From Cellulomonas wangsupingiae (GTDB lineage: Bacteria > Actinomycetota > Actinomycetes > Actinomycetales > Cellulomonadaceae): a stretch of DNA of 64,000 nt. This document shows, piece after piece, positions 8,515-17,320 of the stretch. Location: positions 3,844,001 to 3,908,000 of the forward strand of contig NZ_CP101989.1 in assembly GCF_024508275.1 (NCBI RefSeq), given 5' to 3'. Within the stretch, counting starts at the first letter, position 1. The number at the start of each line of letters is the position of its first letter. The translations under genes and the position numbers were made by a program. The notes under the pieces are model-generated. The model did not search any database, was not told the DNA's origin, and was given only the letters and a program-made list of their open reading frames with translations.

Positions 8515-9534
8515 ATGTCGCAGGCGACCCGCACCGGCCCCTCCATCGCCGACGTCGCGCGGCTCGCGGGCGTCTCGCAGCAGACCGTCTCGCGCGTCTC
8601 GACCGGCGCCACCAACGTCCGCCCGCAGACGCGCGACCGGGTGCTGGCCGCCATGGACCAGCTGGGCTACAGCCCCAACCACGCCGCGCGGGCCCTGCGC
8701 TCGGGCGCCTTCCACGCGATCGGGCTCATCGCCCACCGCCTGACGCGCACCGGCGAGTCCCGCACCCTCGAGGGCGTGGTCGAGGCCGCCCGCCAGCACG
8801 GGTACACCGTCAGCCTCGTCGACGTGCGCACGCCGTCGTCGTCCGACGTCTCCGACGCCGTGCGCCGCCTCGACCACCAGGCCATCGACGGGCTCATCGT
8901 CATCCGCGCCGAGGACGCCACCCCCGCCACCCTGGCCCTGCCGCCGCGCCTGCCCGTCGTCGTGTCCGACTCCCGGTTCGTCGGCCACCACCCGGCGGTC
9001 GGCACCGACCAGGCGGAGGGCGCGACCCTCGCCGTCCAGCACCTGCTCGACCTCGGCCACCCGACCGTGCACCACGTGGCCGGCCCCCCGGACTCCACCC
9101 CGGCGCGCGTGCGGGCCGACGCCTGGCGCACCCGGCTGCGCGCCGCGGGCAGGCCCGTCCCCGACGAGTGGCACGGCGACTGGTCCGCCGCCTCCGGCTA
9201 CCGCATCGGCGCGTCCGTCGCCGCGGACCCCGAGGTGACGGCGGTGTTCTGTGCCAACGACGAGATGGCCGCGGGCGTCGTGCGGGCGCTGCACGAGGCC
9301 GGGCGCCGCGTCCCGCAGGACGTCTCCGTCGTCGGCTTCGACGACATCCCGCTGGCCGAGTACCTGTGGCCCCCGCTGACCACCGTGCGGCAGGACTTCA
9401 GCGCGATCGGCGCCGAGCTGGTCGAGCTGCTCGTGCGGCAGATCCGCGACCACGCCCGCCTGCCGGGCCACCACGTCGTGGTGCCGACGAGGCTCGTCGT
9501 GCGCGGCAGCACGGCACCGCCGCGGCCGCGCTGA
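8515..9534 (+). CDS. LacI-family transcriptional regulator of the galactan operon
   Basis: 339 aa. The N-terminal helix-turn-helix is SIADVARLAGVSQQTVSRV (residues about 10-28), followed by a hinge helix (YSPNHAARALRSG) and a periplasmic-binding-protein-like effector domain ending in a VGFDDIPLAEYLWPPLTTVRQ segment typical of LacI/GalR members. The longer upstream reading frame starting at 8137 is rejected because it would run antisense through the permease gene and both operators. It is divergent from the galactan operon across the O1/O2 pair and is the obvious candidate to bind both. The inducer is unknown, presumably a galacto-oligosaccharide or galactose. Confidence 0.94.
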   Translation: MSQATRTGPSIADVARLAGVSQQTVSRVSTGATNVRPQTRDRVLAAMDQLGYSPNHAARALRSGAFHAIGLIAHRLTRTGESRTLEGVVEAARQHGYTVSLVDVRTPSSSDVSDAVRRLDHQAIDGLIVIRAEDATPATLALPPRLPVVVSDSRFVGHHPAVGTDQAEGATLAVQHLLDLGHPTVHHVAGPPDSTPARVRADAWRTRLRAAGRPVPDEWHGDWSAASGYRIGASVAADPEVTAVFCANDEMAAGVVRALHEAGRRVPQDVSVVGFDDIPLAEYLWPPLTTVRQDFSAIGAELVELLVRQIRDHARLPGHHVVVPTRLVVRGSTAPPRPR

Positions 9535-9540
9535 CGGGTG

Positions 9541-10149
9541 CTACCGCGGGACGGTGAACGCCCACCCCTCCCCCCGCAGCCGGGGGATCAGACGCGCCAC
9601 CGCCGCGACCGTCTGGCTGCGGTCGCCGCCGCCGTCGTGCAGCAGGACCACGCCGCCGGGCTCGACGCCGCCCAGACGCCGGACCAGCTCGTCGACCCCC
9701 GGCGGCACCCAGTCCTCGACGGCGAGCTGCCAGTCGAGCGTGCGCATGCCGAGCTCGGCGGCGACGACGATCGCGTGCCCGTAGTGCCCGAACGGCGCAC
9801 GGAAGAACGGGACGGGAGCGTCGGGGACGACCGCGTGGATCGCGTCGAGCGTGCGCGTCAGGTCCGCGCGGACGGCGTCGGGCGTGAGCTGGGAGAGGTT
9901 GTCGTGCCGGAACGAGTGGTTGGCGAGCACGTGCCCGTCGGCGACGATCCGCCGCACGACGTCCGGGTGCGCCTCGACCTGCTGCCCGACCAGGCAGAAC
10001 ACCGCCGTCACCTGCTCGCGTGCCAGCAGGTCGAGCAGCGTGACGGTGTCCGGCGGGTTGGGGCCGTCGTCGAACGTCAGGACGGCGGTGGGTGCGGCGG
10101 GGTCCGGATCGACGTAGCGGATGACGTCGGCGAGGCCGGGAGTGTCCAT
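9541..10149 (-). CDS. Polysaccharide deacetylase (NodB homology, CE4-like)
   Basis: 202 aa. It has the NodB motifs in order: TFDDGPN (catalytic base and metal Asp), HSFRHDNLSQL (metal His pair), FFRAPFGHYG, a DWQ segment and the final LLHDGGG. The family removes N-acetyl groups from GlcNAc polymers such as peptidoglycan or chitin. No signal peptide or membrane anchor is visible, unusual for a wall-active enzyme, so a cytoplasmic or oligosaccharide substrate is possible. The ATG at 10149 avoids overlap with the upstream GH13 gene, which ends 19 bp away; an ATG at 10188 would overlap it. It is convergent with lacI. Confidence 0.85.
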   Translation of the reverse strand: MDTPGLADVIRYVDPDPAAPTAVLTFDDGPNPPDTVTLLDLLAREQVTAVFCLVGQQVEAHPDVVRRIVADGHVLANHSFRHDNLSQLTPDAVRADLTRTLDAIHAVVPDAPVPFFRAPFGHYGHAIVVAAELGMRTLDWQLAVEDWVPPGVDELVRRLGGVEPGGVVLLHDGGGDRSQTVAAVARLIPRLRGEGWAFTVPR

Positions 10150-10168
10150 CCCCGCATCCTGCCGCAGC

Positions 10169-11647
10169 TCAGGCGGTGAGGTCCGCATCCGTCAGCACGA
10201 CGCGCTCGCCGTCGTCCCCGGTCGCGCGCACCTCGAACGAGCCGTCGGCGACGTCGAACGTCAGCGTCGCGCGGGCGGCGCCGGAGGTCCGCACGAAGGT
10301 GCCGCGCGTGCCGTCCAGGTCCCACGTGAAGTCGCCGTCGAACGCGGGGTGCGTCGACCGCAGCCGCAGGCCGGCGAGCTGGCCGCGGACGGCCGGGGCG
10401 GTCAGCGCCGCCTCGACCTCCGCCGCCGTGTAGTGGTGCCGGTTGACGTCACGGCCGACGCCCGTGCGCGCCAGGAGGTCCATGTCGTTGGACCCGGCAA
10501 GCAGCCCCACGTAGTAGACCTGCGGGATCCCGGGGACGAACAGCTGCAGCAGCCGCGCGAGCACGAGGCGACGGTCGTCGCGGGCCAGCGCGTCGTAGAA
10601 CGTGCAGTTGACCTGGTAGAGGTCGAGGTTCGACGCCGCGGCGCCCGTGGCCTGCCGGGACGTCCCCCCGGAGTTCTCGTGGATCCGCTCGACGAGCGCG
10701 TCGATCCGCTCCGGGGCCAGCAGGCCCGGCTCGCCGGGGCGCAGGTCGGAGGGGCCCACGTCGACGATCCCGATGCCGTCGTGCGTGTCCAGCACGGTCA
10801 CCGCGTTCGCGGGTCGGATCCGCAGCCAGCCCGCCAGCGGCTCGAGGTCGCCCGCGGTCAGCGCGTGCAGCACCAGCGGCGGCAGCGCGAAGTCGTAGAC
10901 CAGGTCGACCTTGCGGGCGATCTCGATCTGCTGCGTGTGGTGCCCGTGCACCTCGACCAGCACCTGCGCCCCACGGGCCCGCGCCTGCTCGACGATCCGC
11001 TCGGTGTACGCGTCGGTCGCCGGCGTCATGAAGCAGTCGGTGCCCGCCTCCTTGCCCGTGTACCCGACGGCGTCCAGCCGCAGCATCGTCACGCCGCCGG
11101 ACGTCAGCGCGTCGACCACCGACGTCAGGTACTCCCACGCCTGCGGCGTCCGCAGGTCGATGTCCACCTGGTCGGGTGTGAACGTCGTCCACACCAGCCG
11201 CCGCCGGCCACCCAGCGTCATCACCGTGAACGGCAGGCCCGGGCGCGGGCGGTAGATGCGCGCGAGGTCGTCCTCGGTGGCGCCGTCGGGGAAGACCGCG
11301 CCGAGCGTGAGGAACATCGGGGCGTGCGGGGAGGCGTCACCGTGCTCGCGGACGTCCCGGAACCGGGCCGAGTCCGCCGACACGTGGTTGACGATGACGT
11401 CGGCCATGACGTCGCGGCCCTGCGCGAGCGCCCGCACGTCGTCCCACGTGCCCAGGCGCGGGTCGACCTGCGTGTGGTCGCGCGGGTCGAAGCCGGCGTC
11501 GACGCCGTCGAACGGCGTGTAGAAGGGCAGGACGTGCACCCCGTCGAACGCGCCGGCGAGCGCCCCGTCGAGCAGCGCCCGCAGTCCGGGCAGGTCGCCC
11601 GCGAGGCGGTCGGCGTAGGTGATGAGCTGGGGGCCGTGGTGGGTCAC
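10169..11647 (-). CDS. Sucrose phosphorylase-like glycoside phosphorylase (GH13_18)
   Basis: 492 aa, near the usual size of the subfamily. The start LITYADRLAGDLPGL matches sucrose phosphorylases, which begin with a short N-terminal strand and lack a separate carbohydrate module. Catalytic motifs: MLRLDAVGY (nucleophile Asp), LVEVHGHH (acid/base Glu), DTHDGIG (transition-state Asp). The family splits sucrose or a related glucoside with phosphate into glucose 1-phosphate. Glucosylglycerol, glucosylglycerate or sucrose 6'-phosphate phosphorylase are alternatives I cannot exclude. It is followed by the deacetylase gene and appears independent of the ABC operons. Confidence 0.88.
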   Translation of the reverse strand: MTHHGPQLITYADRLAGDLPGLRALLDGALAGAFDGVHVLPFYTPFDGVDAGFDPRDHTQVDPRLGTWDDVRALAQGRDVMADVIVNHVSADSARFRDVREHGDASPHAPMFLTLGAVFPDGATEDDLARIYRPRPGLPFTVMTLGGRRRLVWTTFTPDQVDIDLRTPQAWEYLTSVVDALTSGGVTMLRLDAVGYTGKEAGTDCFMTPATDAYTERIVEQARARGAQVLVEVHGHHTQQIEIARKVDLVYDFALPPLVLHALTAGDLEPLAGWLRIRPANAVTVLDTHDGIGIVDVGPSDLRPGEPGLLAPERIDALVERIHENSGGTSRQATGAAASNLDLYQVNCTFYDALARDDRRLVLARLLQLFVPGIPQVYYVGLLAGSNDMDLLARTGVGRDVNRHHYTAAEVEAALTAPAVRGQLAGLRLRSTHPAFDGDFTWDLDGTRGTFVRTSGAARATLTFDVADGSFEVRATGDDGERVVLTDADLTA

Positions 11648-11734
11648 GCGTCGGGCTCCGTCGTCGTCCGGCGACCATCGTCGCCTGGGTGGGCAGCGGC
11701 CCGCACGTGCGGGACCGGCGTTCGGGGAGGGGGA

Positions 11735-11775
11735 CCCGTCGGTGCCCGCCTCGGGGGAAGGCGGGCACCGACGGG
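11735..11775. terminator. Hairpin terminator candidate after the esterase operon
   Basis: A perfect 16-bp inverted repeat (arms CCCGTCGGTGCCCGCC and its complement, 9-nt loop) begins 2 bp beyond the esterase stop codon. No U-tract follows on the minus strand. It also separates that operon from the GH13 promoter region. Confidence 0.65.
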
Positions 11776-11777
11776 CG

Positions 11778-12746
11778 TCAGGGGGTCACGCCACGCCGGC
11801 GGACGCGCGCGAGCCAGCGCGCCCGGGCGACGCGGGCGTCACGCGAGACGGGTGCGTCGGGCACCAGCCCGTCGAAGCCGTGGCACCCGCCGGGCCACAC
11901 GTGCAGCTCCGCGTCGCCGCCGTCGGCCCAGATCCGCGCCGCGTACTGCACGCACTCGTCCCGGAAGGTCTCGGCGGAGCCGACGTCGACGTAGGTGCGC
12001 GGCAGACCGCCGAGGCGGGCCGCGCGCGCGGCCGACGCGTACGGCGGGGTGTCCGGACCGCCGGCGGACTCGCCGAGGTACGCCGCCCACGCGGTCGCGT
12101 TCGCCGTCCGGTCCCAGGACCCGACGCCGGCCATCTGGTGACCGGACGCGCTGTCGTTGCGGTCGTCGAGCATCGGGCACACCAGCAGCTGCCCGGCGAT
12201 CGCCGGACCCCCGCGGTCCCGCGCCAGCAGCGCCAGCGCGGCGGCCAGGCCGGCACCGGCGCTGACGCCCGTGACGACCACGCGGGTCGCGTCGAGCCCG
12301 AGCGCGGCCGCCTGTCCGACCAGCCACACGAGTGCGGCGTACGCGTCCTCGACCGCGGCGGGGTACCGGTGCTCGGGTGCGAGCCGGTAGTCCACGGACG
12401 CGACCGCCCAGCCGGGCCCGGTGGCGGCGGACGCGGCCACGTCGTCCGACACCGTGCCGACGACGAGTCCGCCGCCGTGCAGGTGCAGCAGGACGGGCAC
12501 GGGCCCGTCGCCCGCGGGCCGCAGCAGCGCGACGCGCACGTCCCCGGCGGGCCCGGGCGCGGCGTGCCACGTGAGGGTGCGGCGCGACGCCGTCGCGACC
12601 TCGTCGAGGTCCGGCGGCTCGGCACGCGAGCGCAGCGCGTCGATCTCGTCCGGCGCGAGCCTCGTGACCACGTGCTCGGGCCGGTCCGTCAGGGCGGCGG
12701 CGATCGCGGGGTCGAACGGCGGGCGCGCCGTCACCGCGGTGGTCAT
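11778..12746 (-). CDS. Alpha/beta hydrolase, HSL-type esterase
   Basis: 322 aa. It carries the hormone-sensitive-lipase oxyanion motif HLHGGGLVVG, the nucleophile elbow GVSAG, the Asp region VDVGSAETFRDE and the final HGFD histidine, a complete catalytic set. There is no signal peptide. The ATG at 12746 overlaps the upstream permease stop (ATGA), so it is the translationally coupled last gene of the second sugar ABC operon. Deacylation of imported, naturally acetylated oligosaccharides is a reasonable inference. Confidence 0.9.
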   Translation of the reverse strand: MTTAVTARPPFDPAIAAALTDRPEHVVTRLAPDEIDALRSRAEPPDLDEVATASRRTLTWHAAPGPAGDVRVALLRPAGDGPVPVLLHLHGGGLVVGTVSDDVAASAATGPGWAVASVDYRLAPEHRYPAAVEDAYAALVWLVGQAAALGLDATRVVVTGVSAGAGLAAALALLARDRGGPAIAGQLLVCPMLDDRNDSASGHQMAGVGSWDRTANATAWAAYLGESAGGPDTPPYASAARAARLGGLPRTYVDVGSAETFRDECVQYAARIWADGGDAELHVWPGGCHGFDGLVPDAPVSRDARVARARWLARVRRRGVTP

Positions 12747-13567
12747 CCCTTCAGCGCCCCCTGCATGAGCGCCGACACGAACTGCCGCTGGAAGGCCAGG
12801 AACACCAGCAGCGTCGGGGTGAGGATGAGCAGCGAGCCCGCGCACAGCAGCGGGATGTCCGTGCCCCACTGCCCCTGGAAGGCGCCGAGCGCACCGGCCA
12901 TCGTGCGGTTCTTCGGGTCGTCCACCAGCACCACGGCCAGGAGGAACTGGTTCCACGTCCACAGGAACATGAGGATGCCGAGCGACGACAGCGCGGGTCG
13001 CGACAGCGGGACGTGCACGCGGGTGAACAGCTTCCACGTGTTGGCGCCGTCGATGCGGGCGGCCTCGGACAGGTCCGGGGGCATCGTCACGAAGTGCGCG
13101 CGCATCCACATGACGGCGAACGGCATGTACAGGCCGAGCAGCGGCAGGATGATCGCCCACCGGGTGTTCAGCAGCTGCATGTCCCGCATCTGGTAGTACA
13201 GCGGGACGATGATCGCCTGGAACGGCAGCGTCAGGCCGAGGACGAACGCCAGGAAGATCCACCGGTGGCCCGGCGGGCGCAGGTGGCCAAGCGAGAACCC
13301 GGCGAGCGTCGCGATGAGCAGCGCCGCGGGCACCACGCCGAGCTCGATGAGGAAGCTCGACCACAGCAGCGCCCACATGTCGGCCGCCTGGAAGGCGTCG
13401 ACGAAGTTCGACCAGTACGGCGTCTCGGGCCACGCCAGGCCCGACGGGTACGTGCCGGGCTTGTGCAGCGCGGTGACGAACAGGCTGATGAACGGGACGA
13501 CCGTCACGGCCATCAGCAGGACCAGCAGCGCGCGGCCGAGCCACGCCTCACGGCGGGAGACGATCAT
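12743..13567 (-). CDS. Carbohydrate ABC transporter permease (MalG-like), second system
   Basis: 274 aa, six predicted membrane segments. The EAA loop is LSEAARIDGANTWKLFTRVH followed by VPLSRPA. The C-terminus is QRQFVSALMQGALKG, typical of MalG-like subunits. The ATG at 13567 overlaps the preceding permease stop by one base (TGATG). Confidence 0.94.
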   Translation of the reverse strand: MIVSRREAWLGRALLVLLMAVTVVPFISLFVTALHKPGTYPSGLAWPETPYWSNFVDAFQAADMWALLWSSFLIELGVVPAALLIATLAGFSLGHLRPPGHRWIFLAFVLGLTLPFQAIIVPLYYQMRDMQLLNTRWAIILPLLGLYMPFAVMWMRAHFVTMPPDLSEAARIDGANTWKLFTRVHVPLSRPALSSLGILMFLWTWNQFLLAVVLVDDPKNRTMAGALGAFQGQWGTDIPLLCAGSLLILTPTLLVFLAFQRQFVSALMQGALKG

Positions 13568-14532
13568 CAGTCCTCCTCCTTCGTCAGGCGCTGGATCGGC
13601 AGGACCACGGCGAGCACGAGCGCCATGAAGACGACGGCGAGCGCGGAGGCCTGGCCCACCTCGCGGGAGAAGAAGCCGAGGTAGTAGATCTCCAGGCCGG
13701 GGACGAGCGTCGAGTTGGCGGGCCCGCCCTGCGTGGAGATGTAGACGATGTCGAACGCGGCGAGCGCGGCGATGACCGTCACGGTGACGCACACGCCGAT
13801 CTCCTGGCGCACGCTCGGCAGGGTGATCGCGAAGAACTCGCGGACCGCGCCGGCGCCGTCGATGCGCGCGGCCTCGAACAGGGCCGGGTCGATCTTCGTC
13901 ATGCCGGACAGCAGCAGCAGGAGGCACAGGCCGAGGGCGACCCACGCGCCGATGACGCCGACGGCGCCGAGCGCGGTGCTCGTGTCACCCAGCCAGGCAC
14001 GCGTGACCGAGCCCAGGCCGACGGCGCGCATGAGCTCGTTGACGACGCCGTCCGTGGCGAGCATCCACGTCCACATGATGCCCGCCGCGACGAGCGGGAT
14101 GACCTGCGGGAGGAACAGCACGGTGCGCGAGAGGAGCGCGAGGCGGCTCGCCGCGAACTTGCGGATCGTGGCCGCGGTGAGCAGGCCGAGGATCACGGGG
14201 ACGAAGCTGAAGTAGATGATCAGCTCGAGCGCGTTGACGATCGAGCCGAGCAGCTCCGGCTTCTCGACCAGGCGGGTGTAGTTCTCCGCGCCGACGAACG
14301 TCGAGGCGCCGACACCGTTCCAGTCGTAGAACGAGTACTGCACCGTCAGCACCAGCGGGCGCAGCACGAACAGCACGTAGAAGAAGGCAGCCGGGACCAC
14401 GAGGCCGAGAGCGGCCCAGCCCCGGCGCAGGCGCCGCGCCTTGAGAGCGCGGCGCCTGGCCTCGAGGCTGGTCGACGCCTGGGCGGCGACCTCGCGGCGA
14501 CCGGGTGCACCGGTCGTCCGCATCTGGGTCAT
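13567..14532 (-). CDS. Carbohydrate ABC transporter permease (MalF-like), second system
   Basis: 321 aa. A basic, probably cytoplasmic N-terminus of about 38 residues precedes six membrane segments. The EAA loop is LFEAARIDGAGAVREFFAIT followed by LPSVRQE. The start codon overlaps the binding-protein stop by one base. It pairs with the MalG-like subunit encoded next. Confidence 0.94.
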   Translation of the reverse strand: MTQMRTTGAPGRREVAAQASTSLEARRRALKARRLRRGWAALGLVVPAAFFYVLFVLRPLVLTVQYSFYDWNGVGASTFVGAENYTRLVEKPELLGSIVNALELIIYFSFVPVILGLLTAATIRKFAASRLALLSRTVLFLPQVIPLVAAGIMWTWMLATDGVVNELMRAVGLGSVTRAWLGDTSTALGAVGVIGAWVALGLCLLLLLSGMTKIDPALFEAARIDGAGAVREFFAITLPSVRQEIGVCVTVTVIAALAAFDIVYISTQGGPANSTLVPGLEIYYLGFFSREVGQASALAVVFMALVLAVVLPIQRLTKEED

Positions 14533-15905
14533 CAGCCGTCGATCTCGCTCTCGTAGTCGGCCTGGACGGCCTGCAGCAGGCCCTCCGCCGTCTGGTCACC
14601 CGCGACGAGCTTCTGCAGGTTCGGGGTCCAGCTCTTGGCGTAGATGGCACCGGTCGCGTTGGCGATGAACTCCATCGCGCCGTTGTCCTCGGCGATCGTC
14701 GCGCCGGCCGACAGGGTCTGGCCGGTCACGGACTCGGGGTCGACCTCCGGCATGAAGGCGTCGGCCGGGCCCATGGGGTGCGAGCCGCCGACCTCGACGG
14801 CGAGCGCACGGGCGTCGTCGTTCGTGGCGATCCAGTCGAAGAAGAACGCCGCGCACTGCGGGTTCGCCGCCTTGGACGAGATGCCGAACGTCAGCGGGGC
14901 CGACATGGCGCCGACCTTGCCGCCCTCCTCGAGCGGGGGCATGAGGAAGAAGCCGGCCTTGCCCGCCATCTGGGTGTCGAGGTTGCCCGACTCCCAGTCG
15001 CCGTTGAAGATGAACAGGCTCTTGCCGTCGATGAACTGGCCCATCATCTGCGAGTAGTCGAGCGAGTTGATGTCGTCGGCGAAGTAGCCGGCGTCGATCC
15101 ACTTCTTGAGGTGCTCGGCCGCCTTGATGTTGTCCTCGGTGTCGATGCGCGAGCCCGGCTTCTGGAAGGTCCAGTCGTTGATCGGGTCGACCGAGCCGTA
15201 GGACGCCATGAGGAGCTGCAGCGGGAACGCCAGGCCACCGGTGGCGCCGCCGTTGAACTGGTTGGACGGGGTGATGCCGGCGTCCTTGGCCTTCTGCATC
15301 CACTCGTCGAGCTCGGCGAGCGTCTTGGGCGCCTCGGTCATGCCGATCCGGGCGGCGAGCTCGGTGTTGTAGAAGACACCGGTCATCGAGTAGTTCTTGC
15401 CCATGGCGTACAGGGGGCCGTTGCCACGGCGGCCGTCCTCGTCGACCCGCATCTGCGCGAGCTGCGAGGCGGGCCACTCGGTCCAGCCGAAGTGCTCGGC
15501 GGCCTCGTCGAGGTTGTAGAGCAGGCCGTCGCCGACGAGGTCGGACATCTGCGGCAGACGCATGAGGTCCGGCGGGTTGTCGGCCAGGACGCGGGGCGCG
15601 TTCTGGGTGATGACGGCGAACTGGTCCTCGCGGACGTCGAACGTGACGTTGGGGTGCTGCTTCTCGAACTCCTCGAAGAGCGCGGTCGAGAGCGGGAAGC
15701 CGGTCTCGAGGTACGCCTCGAGCGTCACGTCGTCCGTGCCGCAGGTCCAGTCGCCCTCGGCGGTGGCGGCTCCGTCGCCGTCGGCCGTGGGCTCGTCGGT
15801 GGTGCTCGCGCCGGGGGCGCTGCACGCGGTCAGTGCGAGGATGCCGGCCACGAACAGCGACGTGGCAGCAGCCGCCTTCCGGGACCTTCCTGTCGTACGA
15901 GACAC
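14532..15905 (-). CDS. Sugar ABC transporter solute-binding lipoprotein, second system
   Basis: 457 aa. The start is GTG at 15905, preceded by AAGGAGA at good spacing. The signal peptide ends in lipobox LTAC, followed by an acidic/Thr linker. The mature protein has features of family 1 binding proteins (QHPNVTFDVREDQFAV, YNTELAARIGMTEAPKTLAEL, MGKNYSMTGVFYN). It is the first gene of the operon: binding protein, two permeases, esterase. The ligand cannot be told from sequence. Confidence 0.92.
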   Translation of the reverse strand: MSRTTGRSRKAAAATSLFVAGILALTACSAPGASTTDEPTADGDGAATAEGDWTCGTDDVTLEAYLETGFPLSTALFEEFEKQHPNVTFDVREDQFAVITQNAPRVLADNPPDLMRLPQMSDLVGDGLLYNLDEAAEHFGWTEWPASQLAQMRVDEDGRRGNGPLYAMGKNYSMTGVFYNTELAARIGMTEAPKTLAELDEWMQKAKDAGITPSNQFNGGATGGLAFPLQLLMASYGSVDPINDWTFQKPGSRIDTEDNIKAAEHLKKWIDAGYFADDINSLDYSQMMGQFIDGKSLFIFNGDWESGNLDTQMAGKAGFFLMPPLEEGGKVGAMSAPLTFGISSKAANPQCAAFFFDWIATNDDARALAVEVGGSHPMGPADAFMPEVDPESVTGQTLSAGATIAEDNGAMEFIANATGAIYAKSWTPNLQKLVAGDQTAEGLLQAVQADYESEIDG

Positions 15906-15951
15906 CGGTGTCTCCTTCTCCGTCGGGCGGGGCCCGGAGGGCGCGGACCCT

Positions 15952-15969
15952 TGCTAAATCGTCTTAGCA
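15952..15969. promoter_or_regulatory. LacI-type operator of the second sugar operon
   Basis: TGCTAAATCGTCTTAGCA has 7 of 9 bases paired around a central CG, the usual LacI-family form. It lies 46 bp upstream of the binding-protein start and 180 bp upstream of the divergent lacI. It is an AT-rich island in an otherwise GC-rich region. Confidence 0.7.
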
Positions 15970-16148
15970 CGGTCATGCTCGCCACTGCGCAACGGCCGTG
16001 TCAAGCCAGGTCAGGTCACGGATCGGTGACGGAGCGACCGTGTTTCCGGAGCACTCGGACAATGGCCCGGATGGGAGCGTCACCACCGCTCCGGCGCCCC
16101 GACAGGCAGCCGGCGACCCGTAGGATCGCCGCGACGGAAGGATCGACG

Positions 16149-17207
16149 TTGACCCGACGTGTGACGCTCGCCGACGTCGCACGCGCCGCCGGGGTGTCGT
16201 CGACGACGGCCTCTCTGGTGCTCTCCGGACGCGGTCCGGAGCTGCGCATCTCGCAGACCGTGCAGGAGCGCGTCCGCGACGCGTCGTCCGAGCTGGGCTA
16301 CCGCCCCAACATCCTGTCCGTGGGCCTGCGCAAGGGCACGACGCGCACGCTCGGGCTCGTCTCCGACACCGTCGCCACGGGCCAGATGGCCGGCGACATG
16401 ATCAAGGGCGCGATCGAGGCCGCACGGGACCACGGGTACATGCTCTTCATCGGCGAGACCGAGGGCGACCCCGCCATCGAGCGCGCGCTCATCGACGCCA
16501 TGCTCGACCGCCGGGTCGACGGCATCATGCTGACCTCCATGTTCACGCGCACGCGTGCCGTGCCGGCCGAGCTCGAGCGGCTGCCCACGGTGCTGCTCAA
16601 CACCCTGCCCTCCGGCACCACCCGGGCACCGGCCGTCGTCCCGGACGAGGTCGAGGCGGGCCGTGCCGCCGCCCGCGTGCTGCTGGACGCCGGGCACCGC
16701 GAGATCCACCTGGTCGGCGCCGGGCCCGGTCTGGGCGACGTGCCCCCCGACACCGTCGCGGGCGTCGAGCGGCTCACCGGCATCCACGAGGTGCTCGCGG
16801 CCGCGGGCCTGGCACCCGCCTCCGGCCACCTGTGCGACGACTGGGTGCCGCCGCAGGGCTGGGCCGCGACCCACCAGCTCCTCGCGCAGCACCCGCGCCC
16901 GCGGGCCGTCATCTGCTTCAACGACCGCCTCGCGTTCGGCACCTACCAGGCGCTGCAGGAAGCGGGCCTGCGCATCCCGGACGACGTGTCCGTGGTGTCC
17001 TTCGACAACTACCCGATGGCCGACTGGCTGCGGCCGGGGGTCTCGTCGTTCGCCATCCCCCACGAGCAGCTCGGGCGACGCGCGGTCGAGCTGCTGATCG
17101 CCGAGGTCTCCGGGGACCCGTCACCGGAGCGCGTGCACCGCCTCCCCGTGCCCCTGCGGGCGCGCGGGTCCGTCGCGACCCTGCGCGAGGGCACTCCGCC
17201 GGCCTGA
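16149..17207 (+). CDS. LacI-family transcriptional regulator, second system
   Basis: 352 aa from a TTG start with GGAAGGA 6 nt upstream. The helix-turn-helix is TLADVARAAGVSSTTASLVLSG, near the N-terminus. The effector domain shows LGLVSDTVATGQMAGDMIKG and the usual VSVVSFDNYPMADWLRPGVSS segment. It is divergent from the second ABC operon with a palindromic operator between them. No ATG lies between the SD and the HTH; the open frame extends far upstream only as an antisense artefact. Confidence 0.92.
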   Translation: MTRRVTLADVARAAGVSSTTASLVLSGRGPELRISQTVQERVRDASSELGYRPNILSVGLRKGTTRTLGLVSDTVATGQMAGDMIKGAIEAARDHGYMLFIGETEGDPAIERALIDAMLDRRVDGIMLTSMFTRTRAVPAELERLPTVLLNTLPSGTTRAPAVVPDEVEAGRAAARVLLDAGHREIHLVGAGPGLGDVPPDTVAGVERLTGIHEVLAAAGLAPASGHLCDDWVPPQGWAATHQLLAQHPRPRAVICFNDRLAFGTYQALQEAGLRIPDDVSVVSFDNYPMADWLRPGVSSFAIPHEQLGRRAVELLIAEVSGDPSPERVHRLPVPLRARGSVATLREGTPPA

Positions 17208-17320
17208 CGCCCGCACGACGCCGTGGCCCCGGCCCCCACGGTGCGCGCAACCTCGGCCTGCCGGTGCGCTCGGCGCGCCCGTGCGTCTCGACCGGCCGGC
17301 GGTCGGAGGGTCCCGTCATC

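Noticed and set aside
17221..17241. Short hairpin (CCGTGG/CCACGG) after the second lacI as a terminator
   Set aside because: A 6-bp stem without U-tract is expected by chance at this GC.
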